The notes under the pieces are model-generated. The model did no database searches and had not been told where the DNA came from. It worked only from the letters and a program-made list of their open reading frames with translations. From Flaccisagitta enflata (taxonomy: Eukaryota > Chaetognatha > Sagittoidea > Aphragmophora): a DNA stretch of 64,000 nt. The DNA lies in assembly GCA_965153355.1 (NCBI GenBank), contig OZ231126.1:74896001-74960000 (forward strand). The letters are read 5' to 3'. Shown piece by piece: positions 12,253 through 22,761 of the stretch; within the stretch, counting starts at the first letter, position 1; each line of letters starts with the position of its first letter. A program made the position numbers and the translations under genes.

Positions 12253-13741
12253 AGACGATTGTTATTGCTGTTGCGTGTTTTGTCCCATCGTCCATGCCGA
12301 TGAATAATATGAAGATGCAGCGAAGCCAGCAATGCACAATGCATGGTAACGAAATTGACGTCATAAGCTAAAATTGAAATTAAATTTACTTGTTTTTGGG
12401 TAATGCCCGCATTATTGCCTCTGCGCACCCGCCAAATTGAACTATATACACTAAAAAGTACCCAACAATGTAAAAAAAATTGTATGCAGAAAATGGTGAA
12501 ACCTGAGTTTGAGTTGCTTGTTGGAGTTAGCGTTGATTTGATCGGCGATCTGCTTGTTTATTAGGCTTTCCATCTCTCCGTAAATCGACTCATTGATTAC
12601 ATCTGGTTGTGGAGCCGACCGTCGATGCGGTCGTTAATTCGCTCGGCGATCTTGCTGTTGATTTTGTCTGATTGCATTTCACTCGTGAGGCTCTCCGCGT
12701 AAGACGGCGTTGGTCGGTCAAGACGGTCAGTTGACCATCCGCTACCAGTGAGCAGAGCAGCTACATAGAATGCGCTTCATCTGGTTCAGCAAATGTGATC
12801 ATTTCCGTTTATCACGTCAACAGCGTGAACACACATTGTTGAACTTCGACCTTCCTATGAGGGAGTGGGCGAAGTGAGTGAGGAGCTTTTGAATGGAGTG
12901 AGCAAGCCCATAAGCAGAGTGAGCAAGTGGAGCGTGTATAACTTAGTGTCTCAATGCGTAGGGAGTGAGCGGAGTGAGTGGTGCGTCTGAACAAACGTGC
13001 GATCGAGTGGCCTTAACACAATCGTCCTTTGTAGAAACTGGTTCTTACTAGGACAAATATCGTTACCAAAATTCATCATGCTGAAATAGCAACAGAAATT
13101 TTGACTCTGTTTCAATGGTAGCGGTTGAATTTTCTTCGTTTCCGCTGATAGAAAAACTGAATATAATTGCATCCTCACTAACGGTCAGTTCCGTATTTTT
13201 GGCAATTTCCTTTTTTAATCGTTACAGTGAAACTCTCAGTCTTCACGGCAAAAGCTCTGTATCGTAAGCGATTTCCGCGTTGGTGGGGTTAGCCTGGACG
13301 GTTTCCGCTTTACTGAGTTTCTGCTCCACCGATGGTTGTTGCTTTATTAACTACTTATGCCTTGTTTCTACTTAATTGACAATTTCTGTGGTGTCGAGAT
13401 CATCGGCGTAGGGTGTTGAACGCTCAAGGTCACGGCTGCTTTCATCTGAGCGACTAGAAACACAATTTCTCGTCTGAATCTGTTAGATCTAACTATAGAA
13501 TTTTTTTTCAAAACATCTTCTAATTCAAAAGTTCTGTATTAGGAAACACTGACAGTTTATTAAGATAGCTACCTATCAATTCTGTTTGTTTTCGCTCTGT
13601 TGAAAGGTCACTCATTCCGCGTTTGTTCCTTTTTTGACTTTTTGACTTTTTTTTCGATCATTTGTCGTCGCTGAAAAATTATTCTTGCTTGCGGAACGAG
13701 CTCCTACATAACTAAACGGATAAAGAAGGCGACTCTCCTAC
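12253..13741. other. No recognised gene
   Basis: Non-repetitive sequence with GAGTGAG-rich patches (12,850-12,990). An upstream Piezo exon might be expected here, but none could be recognised. Confidence 0.4.
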
Positions 13742-13812
13742 GTACATTGTTTAGACCGAGATGCATACTACGACTATGCGAAGGCATACGACAGTGTGCC
13801 TCACGAGTGGAT
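13742..13812 (+). pseudogene. Non-LTR reverse-transcriptase scrap
   Basis: The frame reads CLDRDAYYDYAKAYDSVPHE then W. The DYxKAYDSVPHxW string is the first catalytic-domain motif of R2- and RTE-like reverse transcriptases. About 24 codons survive. The sequence stops exactly where a truncated family A element begins. Confidence 0.65.
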
Positions 13813-13816
13813 TATT

Positions 13817-13991
13817 GTCCGTCCGTCGGTCGTCGGTCGGTCGTCCGTCCGTCCGTCGTCGGTCAATCACGCTTTACTTCGGCGTTTATGGGGTTTTTAT
13901 TTCTACTGCTCTGCCAAATGCTCACGGCCTTTTCAAATCACTGGCCCCTGCCCACCCGCACGCGACTGGGGTAGCCGTGTATCCGGCCTTG
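13817..13991 (-). mobile_element. Family A element, truncated at the hairpin end
   Basis: The CAAGGCCGGATACACGGC end and block are intact in reverse (ending at 13,991). The terminal-hairpin side is missing: the tetranucleotide array abuts a reverse-transcriptase remnant. Confidence 0.78.
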
Positions 13992-14398
13992 TTTTTTTTA
14001 ATTTCTTTCACTACATTTAGACATACAGCTTTCAAAAGAAATATCAAATCATAGAAAAATCAGTGACTTAAATGGAGCCCTTCGAATTTGCAACAGTAAC
14101 GCAAATCGCATCTGTCTAGCTCAACGCATTAAGAAATGATTAAAAAAAAAGAGTGATATGATATCATCAGAAGATTGTGTAGAAATAGCAAAAGTGTAAC
14201 TGAAGCATTTTAGTCAAAGTTGAATAGCTTTTAAACGCATAGAGCTAGAGGGATGCGGTTTGCGTCAATCTCTTGCAAATTTGAAGGGCTTTAATTGTCT
14301 CACTAATTTTTTGATGATTGGTTGATTCTAACCTGAGATATGCATGTCAACGTACCGACAAATTTTTTCCGCCTGGATAGTACTTATATACGTTCTTT

Positions 14399-14641
14399 TT
14401 AGTCGCGTGCTACGTGACTCTATAAGCCACTTTTCGGTCCGTCGGTCCGTCAGTCGGTCCGTAACAAAGTCGTTTTAAAGGCCTTTTATCGCGTCTTTCT
14501 ATGACTCTGAATAGTGGAGAAGATACTTAAAGTAGTAAACAGCTATTTAAAATGTCTTTTTGAGAAAAAAAAGTTTGTTTGTCTGTCTGTCTGACTTTTT
14601 TTGAAAGTGCCGACGCACGCGACTTAGGTCTAATGACCTTG
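14399..14641 (-). mobile_element. Family B hairpin element adjacent to a splice acceptor
   Basis: In reverse it starts CAAGGTCATTAGACCT (hairpin AGGTC-ATTA-GACCT), has block AGTCGCGTGC and ends GCACGCGACT then A residues. Same architecture as family A with unrelated interior. Its CAAG end lies 16 bp upstream of Piezo exon 1. Confidence 0.85.
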
Positions 14642-14657
14642 TTTTTCTTGATTTCAG

Positions 14658-14752
14658 TTTCACCAGATTTGACGCTGAAGCGGCCGCCACTCGTCACCAT
14701 CTTCGTATTCGTCACCCGACAATCTTATGTTCTCTCACTCATCGTAATGATG
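14658..14752 (+). CDS. Piezo: Piezo exon 1 of window
   Basis: The exon is bounded by TTTCAG before and GTGGGT after. After two bases that complete a codon it reads SPDLTLKRPPLVTIFVF, then RQSYVLSLIVMM. In Piezo proteins the S-Y-x-x-(S/A)-L-x-x-M-M segment comes directly before the YHSW helix, as it does here once joined to the next exon (phase 0). A family B element ends 16 bp upstream, so the pyrimidine tract starts almost at the element boundary. A CATT microsatellite begins a few bases after the donor. Confidence 0.82.
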
Positions 14753-14892
14753 GTGGGTGTCACCTTCATTCATTCATTCATTCATTCATTCATTCATTCA
14801 TTCATTTTCATTCATTCGTTCTTTCATTCATTTGTTCATCCATCATTCATTCAAGTACGTAAATCTTCGTATACCCAAAACTTCTCTCTTTA

Positions 14893-15354
14893 CACTTATT
14901 TCTTTTTATAAGAACCAAGTTCATAAGAACGTTAGGCTTAAAAACCCTAAATATTTAAAAACATGCTACGAATATTAAAAGCTTTTATTTCATTTAAGAA
15001 CATTAGTCTTAAAATCTTTTAAAGATTTAAGAGAATGTTAAGTTATTAGTAAGCTTCATTTTTTTATTGAAAATAATAATCCAGGACATAATTGTGTTAT
15101 GTTTTTTACCATGCTTTTACTCTATTTTCATATACTAAGAATTTTAAACTTGCTGCTTTGTTGTTTTATTGATATTTTCCTTCATTTTTTCATAGAGACA
15201 TACTCAAACCCATTAAAAACGTTCTTAGTTAAAGGTTAAAAGCTGTATTTAAGTTAAGAACAATTTAAGAATGTTTAAGCCTTGAAACTGCCTAAAATTT
15301 AAGAACATTGAAGGCTTGCCCAAAAAGTGACGTTCTTATAAAAAGAAATAAGTG
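14893..15354. mobile_element. TA-flanked MITE with 23-bp perfect ends
   Basis: CACTTATTTCTTTTTATAAG followed by AAC is perfectly inverted at the right end, with TA outside both. It lies in the intron between Piezo exons 1 and 2. Confidence 0.9.
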
Positions 15355-15576
15355 TACGTCATGTCTTTCTTTCATTCATTCTCTTTGTCATGTCTTTCAT
15401 TATTTCCTTTCTTTTCATCCATCATGACTCATGCAAAACCGACCGTTATGAATTTAAGAGAATTTTATAAAAGATAATGCAATATCTTTAACATAATTTC
15501 TGATAATTCTCAAAATTTTCCTCCTTTCCATCTCCATCCTTGTTTGTTTGTCTCTGTCTGTCTGTATCTCTCTCTG

Positions 15577-15608
<32 letters not shown>

Positions 15609-15632
15609 CCTCTCTCTCTCTCTCTCTTCCAG

Positions 15633-15730
15633 GCTTGGGCTACAGTTTATCACAGCTGGCTTACATTCGTCTTGCTCCTCTGGGCTTGTCTCACATGGAT
15701 GCTTCCCAACTCGAGAGCTTGGTGTTTGAG
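15633..15730 (+). CDS. Piezo: Piezo exon 2
   Basis: The acceptor is TTCCAG at the end of a CT-rich microsatellite and the donor is GAG|GTAGGC. The reading frame contains YHSWLTFVLLLWACLTWM, one of the most diagnostic Piezo stretches. The exon starts in phase 0 and ends with two bases (AG) that join the next exon as an arginine codon. A second frame is also open through the exon but does not match the family. Confidence 0.92.
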
Positions 15731-15979
15731 GTAGGCAATGTCATGTTTTATGGTTTGATGCTTGTAATAGCCTATGCTTGGTTCTCGCTAACTGGTGATC
15801 GGTGGTAGAGAGTTGTCAATCCGATTTCAAGGCTTGATAATCGTACTTGCTGCCTGAAATAGGCAATCTGAAGCTTGGTGCTTGATTAATTGATTCTCGG
15901 TGCTATGCGTTTTAGTACACTTAAGCTGAACATTTTGCTTGGTGATTGATGTGGAAAATCTTTTGCATGATGCTTGTTG

Positions 15980-16203
15980 ATTGGTGCTTGAGGCTGGTAT
16001 TTGTGCCTCGAGACTGGGATTTTGGCCCTGAGACTGGAATTTAGGCCTCGAGACTGGGATTTGAGGGGGAGTGGACGAAGAAGAAGAAGATGGAGCAGAA
16101 GGAGAAAATCTCTATATGTGAATGCGTAGATCCCCCTTAAACTTCAGCACAACCTACTCAGCAGGGCACGGGTACCGCTGACCATCTAACTCTTTTGCGA
16201 CTT
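15980..16203. repeat. Family D fragment
   Basis: Contains GAGACTGGGATTTGGGCC-type array units and ends in GGGCACGGGTACCGCTGACC, shared with the right side of the 20.5-kb copy. The following ATCTAAC(T/G)CTTTTGCGACT is also shared between those two copies, so the element may extend further. Confidence 0.6.
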
Positions 16204-16809
16204 TTTCCTCTTCCTTTCCTTATGGAGCTATATATTCTATTTTTAACTCTTCGCTAATTTCTCCCCTCACTCGTCCGCTGCAAATTTACTCATGTTACTT
16301 GAGGCATTTTTATCTCTGATCACTGCCTCGCCTCCCATCTGATCATTGCACAGACAGATGATTGCATGGCTTTTAGATTAATCTGCTCCTCCTAGTCTTA
16401 ACTTTTAGCTGCTCTTGTACAACATTACCTTGCGTCCTTGCCATGCGATTTAGATAAGATTATCATGATCTATGCTTTGCTTTGCTTTGCAATTCATAAC
16501 TATCCTACTGGATGATATTTGAAACTGACATTGAGACCGTTCGCATTCCCCGTGCGTTCACCCTCCGAGATCATGAATGACCCCCTGTAGAGACCCCTAA
16601 TCCCCACCCACCCCCTAAATCCAAACTCGCTGTTTTCATGTGTTTAGCTCCTTTTACGTCACAAGACCCTCAATTACGACGCGTCTCTCGCCATTTTTCG
16701 AATATTCCCCTTTGTTCCATCTTCGTGATGTGCTTTTAAGACGCGATTCAGACTAAATCTGCCGTAATTTCATCTAATTTATGTAAACGGTTTTAAATCC
16801 CTTGGAATA

Positions 16810-16814
16810 GTCAC

Positions 16815-16857
<43 letters not shown>

Positions 16858-16874
16858 TTTCTATCTTTTTCTTT

Positions 16875-16946
<72 letters not shown>

Positions 16947-16950
16947 TTTC
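16810..16950. repeat. CTGT then CTTT tetranucleotide arrays
   Basis: CTGT for about 45 bp and CTTT for about 75 bp, upstream of the family D variant near Piezo exon 3. Confidence 0.93.
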
Positions 16951-16956
16951 ACGTTT

Positions 16957-17342
16957 TAGGCGGCGGCTTTAAAGGGTACGAAGTCCTGTAGAACGCAAGG
17001 GGACTTAGGTTCGTTCGTTTGTTTGTTCGCCCCAGACCTCAAACCAGGCCTGCAACCAAGCCTCCCAGGCATCAAATCAAGCCTCTCAGGCATCAAATTA
17101 GGTCTCTCAGGAATCAAATCAGGATTTTCAGGCCTCTCAGACCACAAATCGGGCCGCTCAGGCCTCAAATCAGGCCTTTCAGGCCTTAGCCTTCCCAGGC
17201 CTCAAAAAAGACCTTTCAGGCCTCTCTCTGTTTATCCCTATTGGGCTTCAAATCCTCCCTCTTAGGCTACAAATCACAGACAGACAGACAGGCGGAAGGG
17301 TGGATGGATGGATAAACAAAGTCCCCGAGTGTTCTACAGGTT
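16957..17342. mobile_element. Family D variant with CAGGCCTCAAATC array
   Basis: Ends carry inverted copies of GAAGTCCTGTAGAACGCAAGG and the matching GTTCTACAGG. The interior is a degenerate array of CAGGCCTCAAATCAGGCCTT-like units. It lies between a CTTT microsatellite and the partial copies of Piezo exon 3. Confidence 0.7.
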
Positions 17343-17365
17343 TACGTTTACAATTCGAAAGTGTC

Positions 17366-17523
17366 GCCATGTGTAGTTCTGATCGCAGAATTGCTAGAAA
17401 TGATCAATGAATTTACCCTTACCTTTACTTCTATCCAGAATGTCGCTATGTGTGGTTCTGTACACGGAATTGTTAGTCCTCGCTCAATACATTTACCTTT
17501 TTCCCTACCTTACCCTCTCCCAG
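17366..17523 (+). repeat. Two decayed partial copies of Piezo exon 3
   Basis: Copies at 17,366 and 17,441 each start (A/G)TGTCGC(C/T)ATGTGT and continue through the CTCGCTCAATA region. The one at 17,441 is preceded by CTATCCAG, an acceptor-like sequence. The first copy has an early stop (TAG). Neither has the rest of the exon or a donor. Confidence 0.85.
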
Positions 17524-17663
17524 GATGTCGCCATATGTGGTTCTGTACGCGGAATTGCTGCTCCTCGCTCAATATATTTACGGGTTTAATTTAACGGCGA
17601 AGGAGCTTCCAGATGAAGTCAATGGCGTAAATCTCAAACAAATCGGATTAGGTCACATGACGG
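17524..17663 (+). CDS. Piezo: Piezo exon 3
   Basis: The acceptor is CTCCCAG and the donor is CGG|GTAAGA. It reads MSPYVVLYAELLLLAQYIY and then ELPDEVNGVNLKQIGLGHMT, aligning with the Piezo helix followed by the conserved LxQ(I/L)GL linker. It enters with one base completing AGG and leaves with one base over. Two decayed partial copies of its 5' end, each with its own AG, lie just upstream at 17,366 and 17,441 (see findings). Confidence 0.93.
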
Positions 17664-18129
17664 GTAAGAATGAGTGAATGATGTAGTGAACACATGAACG
17701 ATCAGATGGATGAATGAAAAATGAATAAATGAATGATTGAAATATGAAAAGATGAATGATGAAATATGAATCAACAAAAGAATGAAATACGAATGAACAG
17801 ATGAATAAATGAAATATGAATATTTCAATATTTGTCAATATAGGCAACAAAACTTATTTTTGTTATAGAAAATAAAAAAAATCTCTTTAAAATATAGACA
17901 GATTTTTCCTTATTTTTTTAGATGCTTGTGCTCTCTTGTTAGTTAATACTTAAATTGTATGTCATGTTTTGTGGTGATCAACTTAAAGGGAGAAGCAACG
18001 AAGAACTTCGGTGTTGATTGACGACTATTCATGTTTTAGATGTTTTGGATGTCTGGGTAGACAAAACATGAGAAAAACAACGTCGCCCTTAGTCATAATT
18101 TGCTTGAATGAAAAAGTGTCTTGAAGCCA

Positions 18130-18133
18130 CCAA

Positions 18134-18184
<51 letters not shown>

Positions 18185-18197
18185 TTGAAGCCACCAA

Positions 18198-18249
<52 letters not shown>

Positions 18250-18275
18250 GCGTGTGCGTGTTCGTTTGCGTGTGT
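18130..18275. repeat. Duplicated GT microsatellite
   Basis: Two GT arrays, each preceded by TCTTGAAGCCACCAATAGTG, so the array and its leader are duplicated as a unit. Confidence 0.92.
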
Positions 18276-18279
18276 GTGT

Positions 18280-18800
18280 GAATTAGCCCACTATTTAAAC
18301 ACGCTTTTTCATAGAAAAGTTCTCTATCGAAGAGATAGGATTTAAAATCATAAAAATGGATGGTTCATGACAAAAATTTGGTCGTAGGGCTTCTGTAAAG
18401 TGTGCCCGCCACTCTCCCCATTTCCCTTTATTTATGAAAGATAGGAGACCCTGCAGACTAAAATCCCCCTGTACATTTCCTATGGGACATGGGGGTAGTG
18501 GCGGGCACACCTAATTGAAGCCCCATGGTCCAATTTTTGTTATGGACCATCTATTTTTATGATTTTGAGTCAAATCTCTTCGATAGAGAACTTTTCTATG
18601 AACAAGGCCGGATACACGGCAAACCAGTCGCGGACAGTTTGGCAGGGGCGGTGCGAAACCGCTCAGAATTCAAAAATGTGACGGACGGACGGACGGACGG
18701 ACATACCGACGGACATACCGACCGATCTACCGACCGACACGGCAATGTGTAGAGTCGCGTGTCCGCGACTAAAAAGCGTGTTTTCATAGTGGGCTAGTGT
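18280..18800. repeat. Inverted duplication (foldback), arms ~170 bp
   Basis: 18,280-18,452 is repeated in reverse at 18,453-18,800: TAGCCCACTAT, AGTTCTCTATCGAAGAG, AATCATAAAAAT(G/A)GATGGT and GTGTGCCCGCCACT occur in both arms. The right arm contains a family A element; the left arm does not. Confidence 0.85.
18603..18770 (+). mobile_element. Family A element inserted in an inverted duplication
   Basis: Complete copy from CAAGGCCGGATACACGGC to GTCCGCGACT, with long GGAC/GACC arrays. It interrupts one arm of the 18.3-18.8 kb inverted duplication. The other arm preserves the empty site. Confidence 0.9.
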
Positions 18801-20227
18801 GAATGAGCTTGTGAGCGCGCGAAAGAGAGAAAAAGAATTGTGGGATTTCGTATCCACGACTATTGCCTGTTAACGGTCATGGCGATTGCACCAACCATCA
18901 AGTAGAAAGGCAAAGTAACGCTCCGCAGACCAAAAAAAAAAATGATCAAGACTCCCCACAATTCTCTCTTCTCTTATGTCAGGCTGGCTAGAGATTACTG
19001 TCTGAAGTAGGTTTTTTACCAAACACCATCTCGCTTAAAATAAAGTAATACCATTTTGGCCCATGTATCTTGCACTGCAAGACTATGGGATAGCTCACTA
19101 TATTTTCGGTTATTCCAATGTGGGTAAGGTGAAGAGGAACACAGACAGACGGACAGACAGGATAGAACGCACTCAACTTTAGAGTGAGAATCTTTTGAAA
19201 AGGACCTTTGAAAAAAGAATTCGGAAGTGACTTGAAAAGGATCAGTTTACTGGAAAAAATGAATTTCTGGTAGAAAAGCAGACTTTGGGAAAAATTTTGT
19301 TCTCTGCATGAATTTCGCACTTTTCCATGCAAGTCAAAGCAGAAAGCGAGAAATGAAATACAACCATACAGTGCTCAAGTTTTCATTTCCATGGGGTAAA
19401 AAGATGAAACTCGGAGCTACGCTTTGCTCTGCTGCTTGATCTTCATGCTAATGGGGAAACAAATACATAGCGCCCCTATGTTCCTTGATATGATCAAAAG
19501 ACTATTCGTATATTGACAAACTCGACTGAACTTTTCCACCTGACATGCGTCTGGTGCTTCCTTGAATCCAGCCTTGTTTCATTTTGAGGATTATTCAAGT
19601 GGAAAGAGTCGCGTGAGTCCACAGATGGAGGAGATAGAGGAGGAGGAGGAAAAGGTGGTGGTGGCAGCGGTGGTGGTGGTGGTGGTGGTGGTGGTGGTGG
19701 TGGTGGTGGTGGTGGTGGTGGTGGTGGTGGTGGTGGTGGTGGTGGTGGTCGAAAAGGAGTCACGGGATTCTGCAGAGGAGATGGAGTAGATACTAAGATA
19801 GAGGAAGAGCAGGGAGATGAGGCGGTGCAGGAGGAAGAAGAAGAGGTGGCGTAGCCTCCCCACAATGGATTAGAATATAAGCAACTGCTTGCCTTTTGTC
19901 TGAGATCTCAGTCTTTCACTCTGTTGCACTTTGGGCAGCGGCACAGCCACAGACGTAGTCTCTATGGATCAGAACAAGAAACATAATGTAAAATATTGAA
20001 GAAGCTGCTTGCTTTTGGTCGGGAGGCACATTCCTTTCACATCATGTCCCTCTGTTTCATTTTGGCCTGGTTACAAAGGAGTCGCTGAAGTCAATGTGAC
20101 AAAATAAGAATCACTTGATATAATCTTCTATTTAACATAAAGTTCCATGCCTTACAGTTGAGCCTGTCTCAATAGCGAATGTAAAAGATATATTCGAAGA
20201 CCAACTGACGTTTAAACCTCTTTTTTT
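18801..20227. other. Piezo intron sequence, no gene seen
   Basis: Contains the GGT array (19,650) inside GAGGAGG-rich sequence. Two phrases recur (CTTGC(C/T)TTT(T/G)GTC, CTGTT(G/T)CA(C/T)TTTGG at 19,890-20,080), suggesting an old local duplication. Confidence 0.45.
19650..19749. repeat. GGT trinucleotide array
   Basis: About 90 bp of GGT. Polyvaline or polyproline frames through it are not supported as genes. Confidence 0.93.
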
Positions 20228-20362
20228 AGATGCGTCATCGCATCTCTATAAGAGGGTCTATCCGTCCGTCCGTCCGTCCGTCCGTCCGTCCGTCCGTCCG
20301 TCCGTCCATCTGTTACGCCTCTTCTAATACAGATGACGCATCGAGCTGCCCGCCTGGGCTTG
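20228..20362 (-). mobile_element. Family E hairpin element (short copy)
   Basis: Terminal hairpin AGATGCG-ATGA-CGCATCT and subterminal block GATGCGTCAT, complementary to ATGACGCATC. The other end in reverse is CAAGCCCAGGCGGGC. A CCGT array of about 45 bp lies inside. Confidence 0.8.
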
Positions 20363-20527
20363 TTACTTGCTTTTTCCCTCCCTCCGTTTCATTTGTGGTT
20401 GCCATGCAATTCCATGGTAATCCACCTGTGAGGACTGTGACTGTAGCTGTGTCTGTATCTCATACCCCACGCAACACCCACGTCCACTGGGACACCTCAA
20501 TTCTTTTGTCTTTTATTCCTTTTGTCC

Positions 20528-21490
20528 TTTTGGGCAGCGGCCCCGAGGGGGCTGATGACCTATGCTTTCACACAGGAGAAATTTCTCCTTCTTCTCCTCC
20601 GTCCGTCCACCCCCTTCGAAGCTCATATCCCAGTTGTGAGGCCCAAATCCTAGTCTCAAGGTCCAAATTCTTACTTCAAGGCCCAATTTCCAGCCTCGAA
20701 GCTCAAATCTCAGCCTCGAAGCTCAAATCTCAGCGTCGAGGCTCAAATCCCAGCCTTGAGGCTCAAATCCCAGCCTTGAGGCTCAAATCCCAGCCTTGAG
20801 GCTCAAATCCCAGCCTTGAGGCTCAAATCCCAGCCTTGAGGCTCAAATCCCAGCCTTGAAACTCAAATCCCAGCCTTGAGGCTCAAATCCCAGCCTTGAG
20901 GCTCAAATCCCAGCCTTGAGGCTCAAATCCCAACCTCAAGACTCAAATCCCAGCTTCGAGGCCCAAATCCCAGTCTCAAGGCTCAAATACCAGTCTCAAG
21001 GCTAAAATTCCAGCCTCCAGGCTCAAATTCCAGCCTCCACTCAAATTCTCAACCTTAGGACTAAATCTCAGTCTTAAGGCTCAAATCCTAGTCTTGAAGC
21101 TCAAATTCAAGCCTCGAGGCTCACATTACAGCCTTAAGGCTCAAATCACAAATTCAAGGCTCAAACCCCAGCCTCAAGGCTCAAACCTCAGCCTCAAGGC
21201 CCAAACCCCAGCCTCAAGGCTCAAATCCCAGCCACAAGGCTCAAATCAGTCATGAGGCTCAAATAACAGCCTCAAGGCTCAAATAACAGCCTCAAGACTC
21301 AAATCAAAGCCTCAAGGCTCAAATCAAAGCCTCAAGGCTCATCCCAGCATTGAAACTCAAGTTCCAGTCAAGAACCTTAAAACATACTAAGCATAGGTCA
21401 TCGGCCCCTTCGGGGCCGCTGCCCCTCTCATCCTCACACATCCACATACACTCACATGGGGGCAACGGGTACCGCTGACCATCTAACGCT
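20528..21490. mobile_element. Family D repeat with 20-bp internal array
   Basis: Left end GGGCAGCGGCCCCGAGGGGG and right GGCCCCTTCGGGGCCGCTGC form the same inverted hairpin ends as at 24.4 kb. The right side extends to GGGTACCGCTGACC. The interior (about 20,635-21,390) is a degenerate array of roughly 20-bp units, GAGGCTCAAATCCCAGCCTT, with about 35 copies, the central ones nearly perfect. Confidence 0.8.
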
Positions 21491-21592
21491 TTTGCGACTA
21501 TTTCTTGAGTGTATCCAACCTTTTTCTAGTTCATCTTTCTGATTCCATTCATGGAAGAAGAAGATTCCACCCACTCACACAAATAGGAACAA

Positions 21593-22326
21593 GGCCAAGT
21601 AGGCCAATATAATACCCAGGGCAAAAAAAAAAAACCGGACATGGCGGTTTTTGATGCCTTTGACCGGCTCAGTCTCAATGAAAATACAAAAAATCAGTGA
21701 CCGTTTGAAAGATCTTCGAAAGTTCTACAAATCTAGACCAAGCAGAAAGTTTTAGCTCAAATCGTTTAGAAACGGCGACAGTTTGAAGTGAGTATCACCA
21801 TATCTGTCAATAAAAGGAATTCTGTACTTGTAATTCTGTCTATAAAAGCATATAAAACATATCTGACAAAAGGAAACTAAGAAAAATTTAAGAGAAAATG
21901 AAAATATAACTCATTATCTACAAAATGGCGCCAAGCAGACATTTTTGAGTCAATCCGTTTAGAAATAGTAATCAGATAAAGACATTTAGTCCCTGAATTC
22001 AACTTTTCAAGTTAGAAAAAAACGTCATATCTGGCAGATTTCAATTTGATACTCTTTTTTCAAATTAACATAACTTCTAGAGTTTTTAAGTTAGAATTTC
22101 ATTCAACGACTCAAATCGAAGATTTTTCAAAGATCTTTAGAATGGTCATAGATTTTATGCACTTTTTCAAAAGCAGCACCAAGTTATGATAGAAATAAGC
22201 AATGTCCGATTTTTTTTGGCCACTGTTAAGGTGCGACGTGTGGATCGTCGAACGAATGCGTTACCGACCGACCAACCGACCAACCAACGGACACAGCCAG
22301 TTATAGAGGTGCTTTGTCGCGCCTAA
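21593..22326 (+). mobile_element. Family F element split by a foldback insertion
   Basis: Outer parts (21,593-21,613 and 22,231-22,326) match the 37.8-kb copy end to end. Between them a roughly 620-bp segment with imperfect inverted arms (GCAAAA...CCGGACATGGC against GGCCAAAA...TCGGACATTGC) has been inserted after GGCCAAT. Confidence 0.82.
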
Positions 22327-22389
22327 AAATTAAGGCGAGAAATTTGCTAAAAAAAAACAACAAAAATGCAGTTTTCGCTTTCTTTTCTC

Positions 22390-22761
<372 letters not shown>

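Noticed and set aside
12812-13178. Minus-strand frames around GAGTGAG-rich sequence
   Set aside because: Short, repetitive (AHSLR-type) and without domain or splice support.
15548-15808. Alternative frame across Piezo exon 2 (LGYSLSQLAYIRLAPLG)
   Set aside because: Open by chance. The other frame matches the Piezo YHSWLTFVLLLWACL segment and gives consistent splice phases.
20230-20799. 189-codon plus-strand frame starting in the CCGT array
   Set aside because: It spans the end of a family E element and the start of a family D array. No domain and repetitive C-terminal half.
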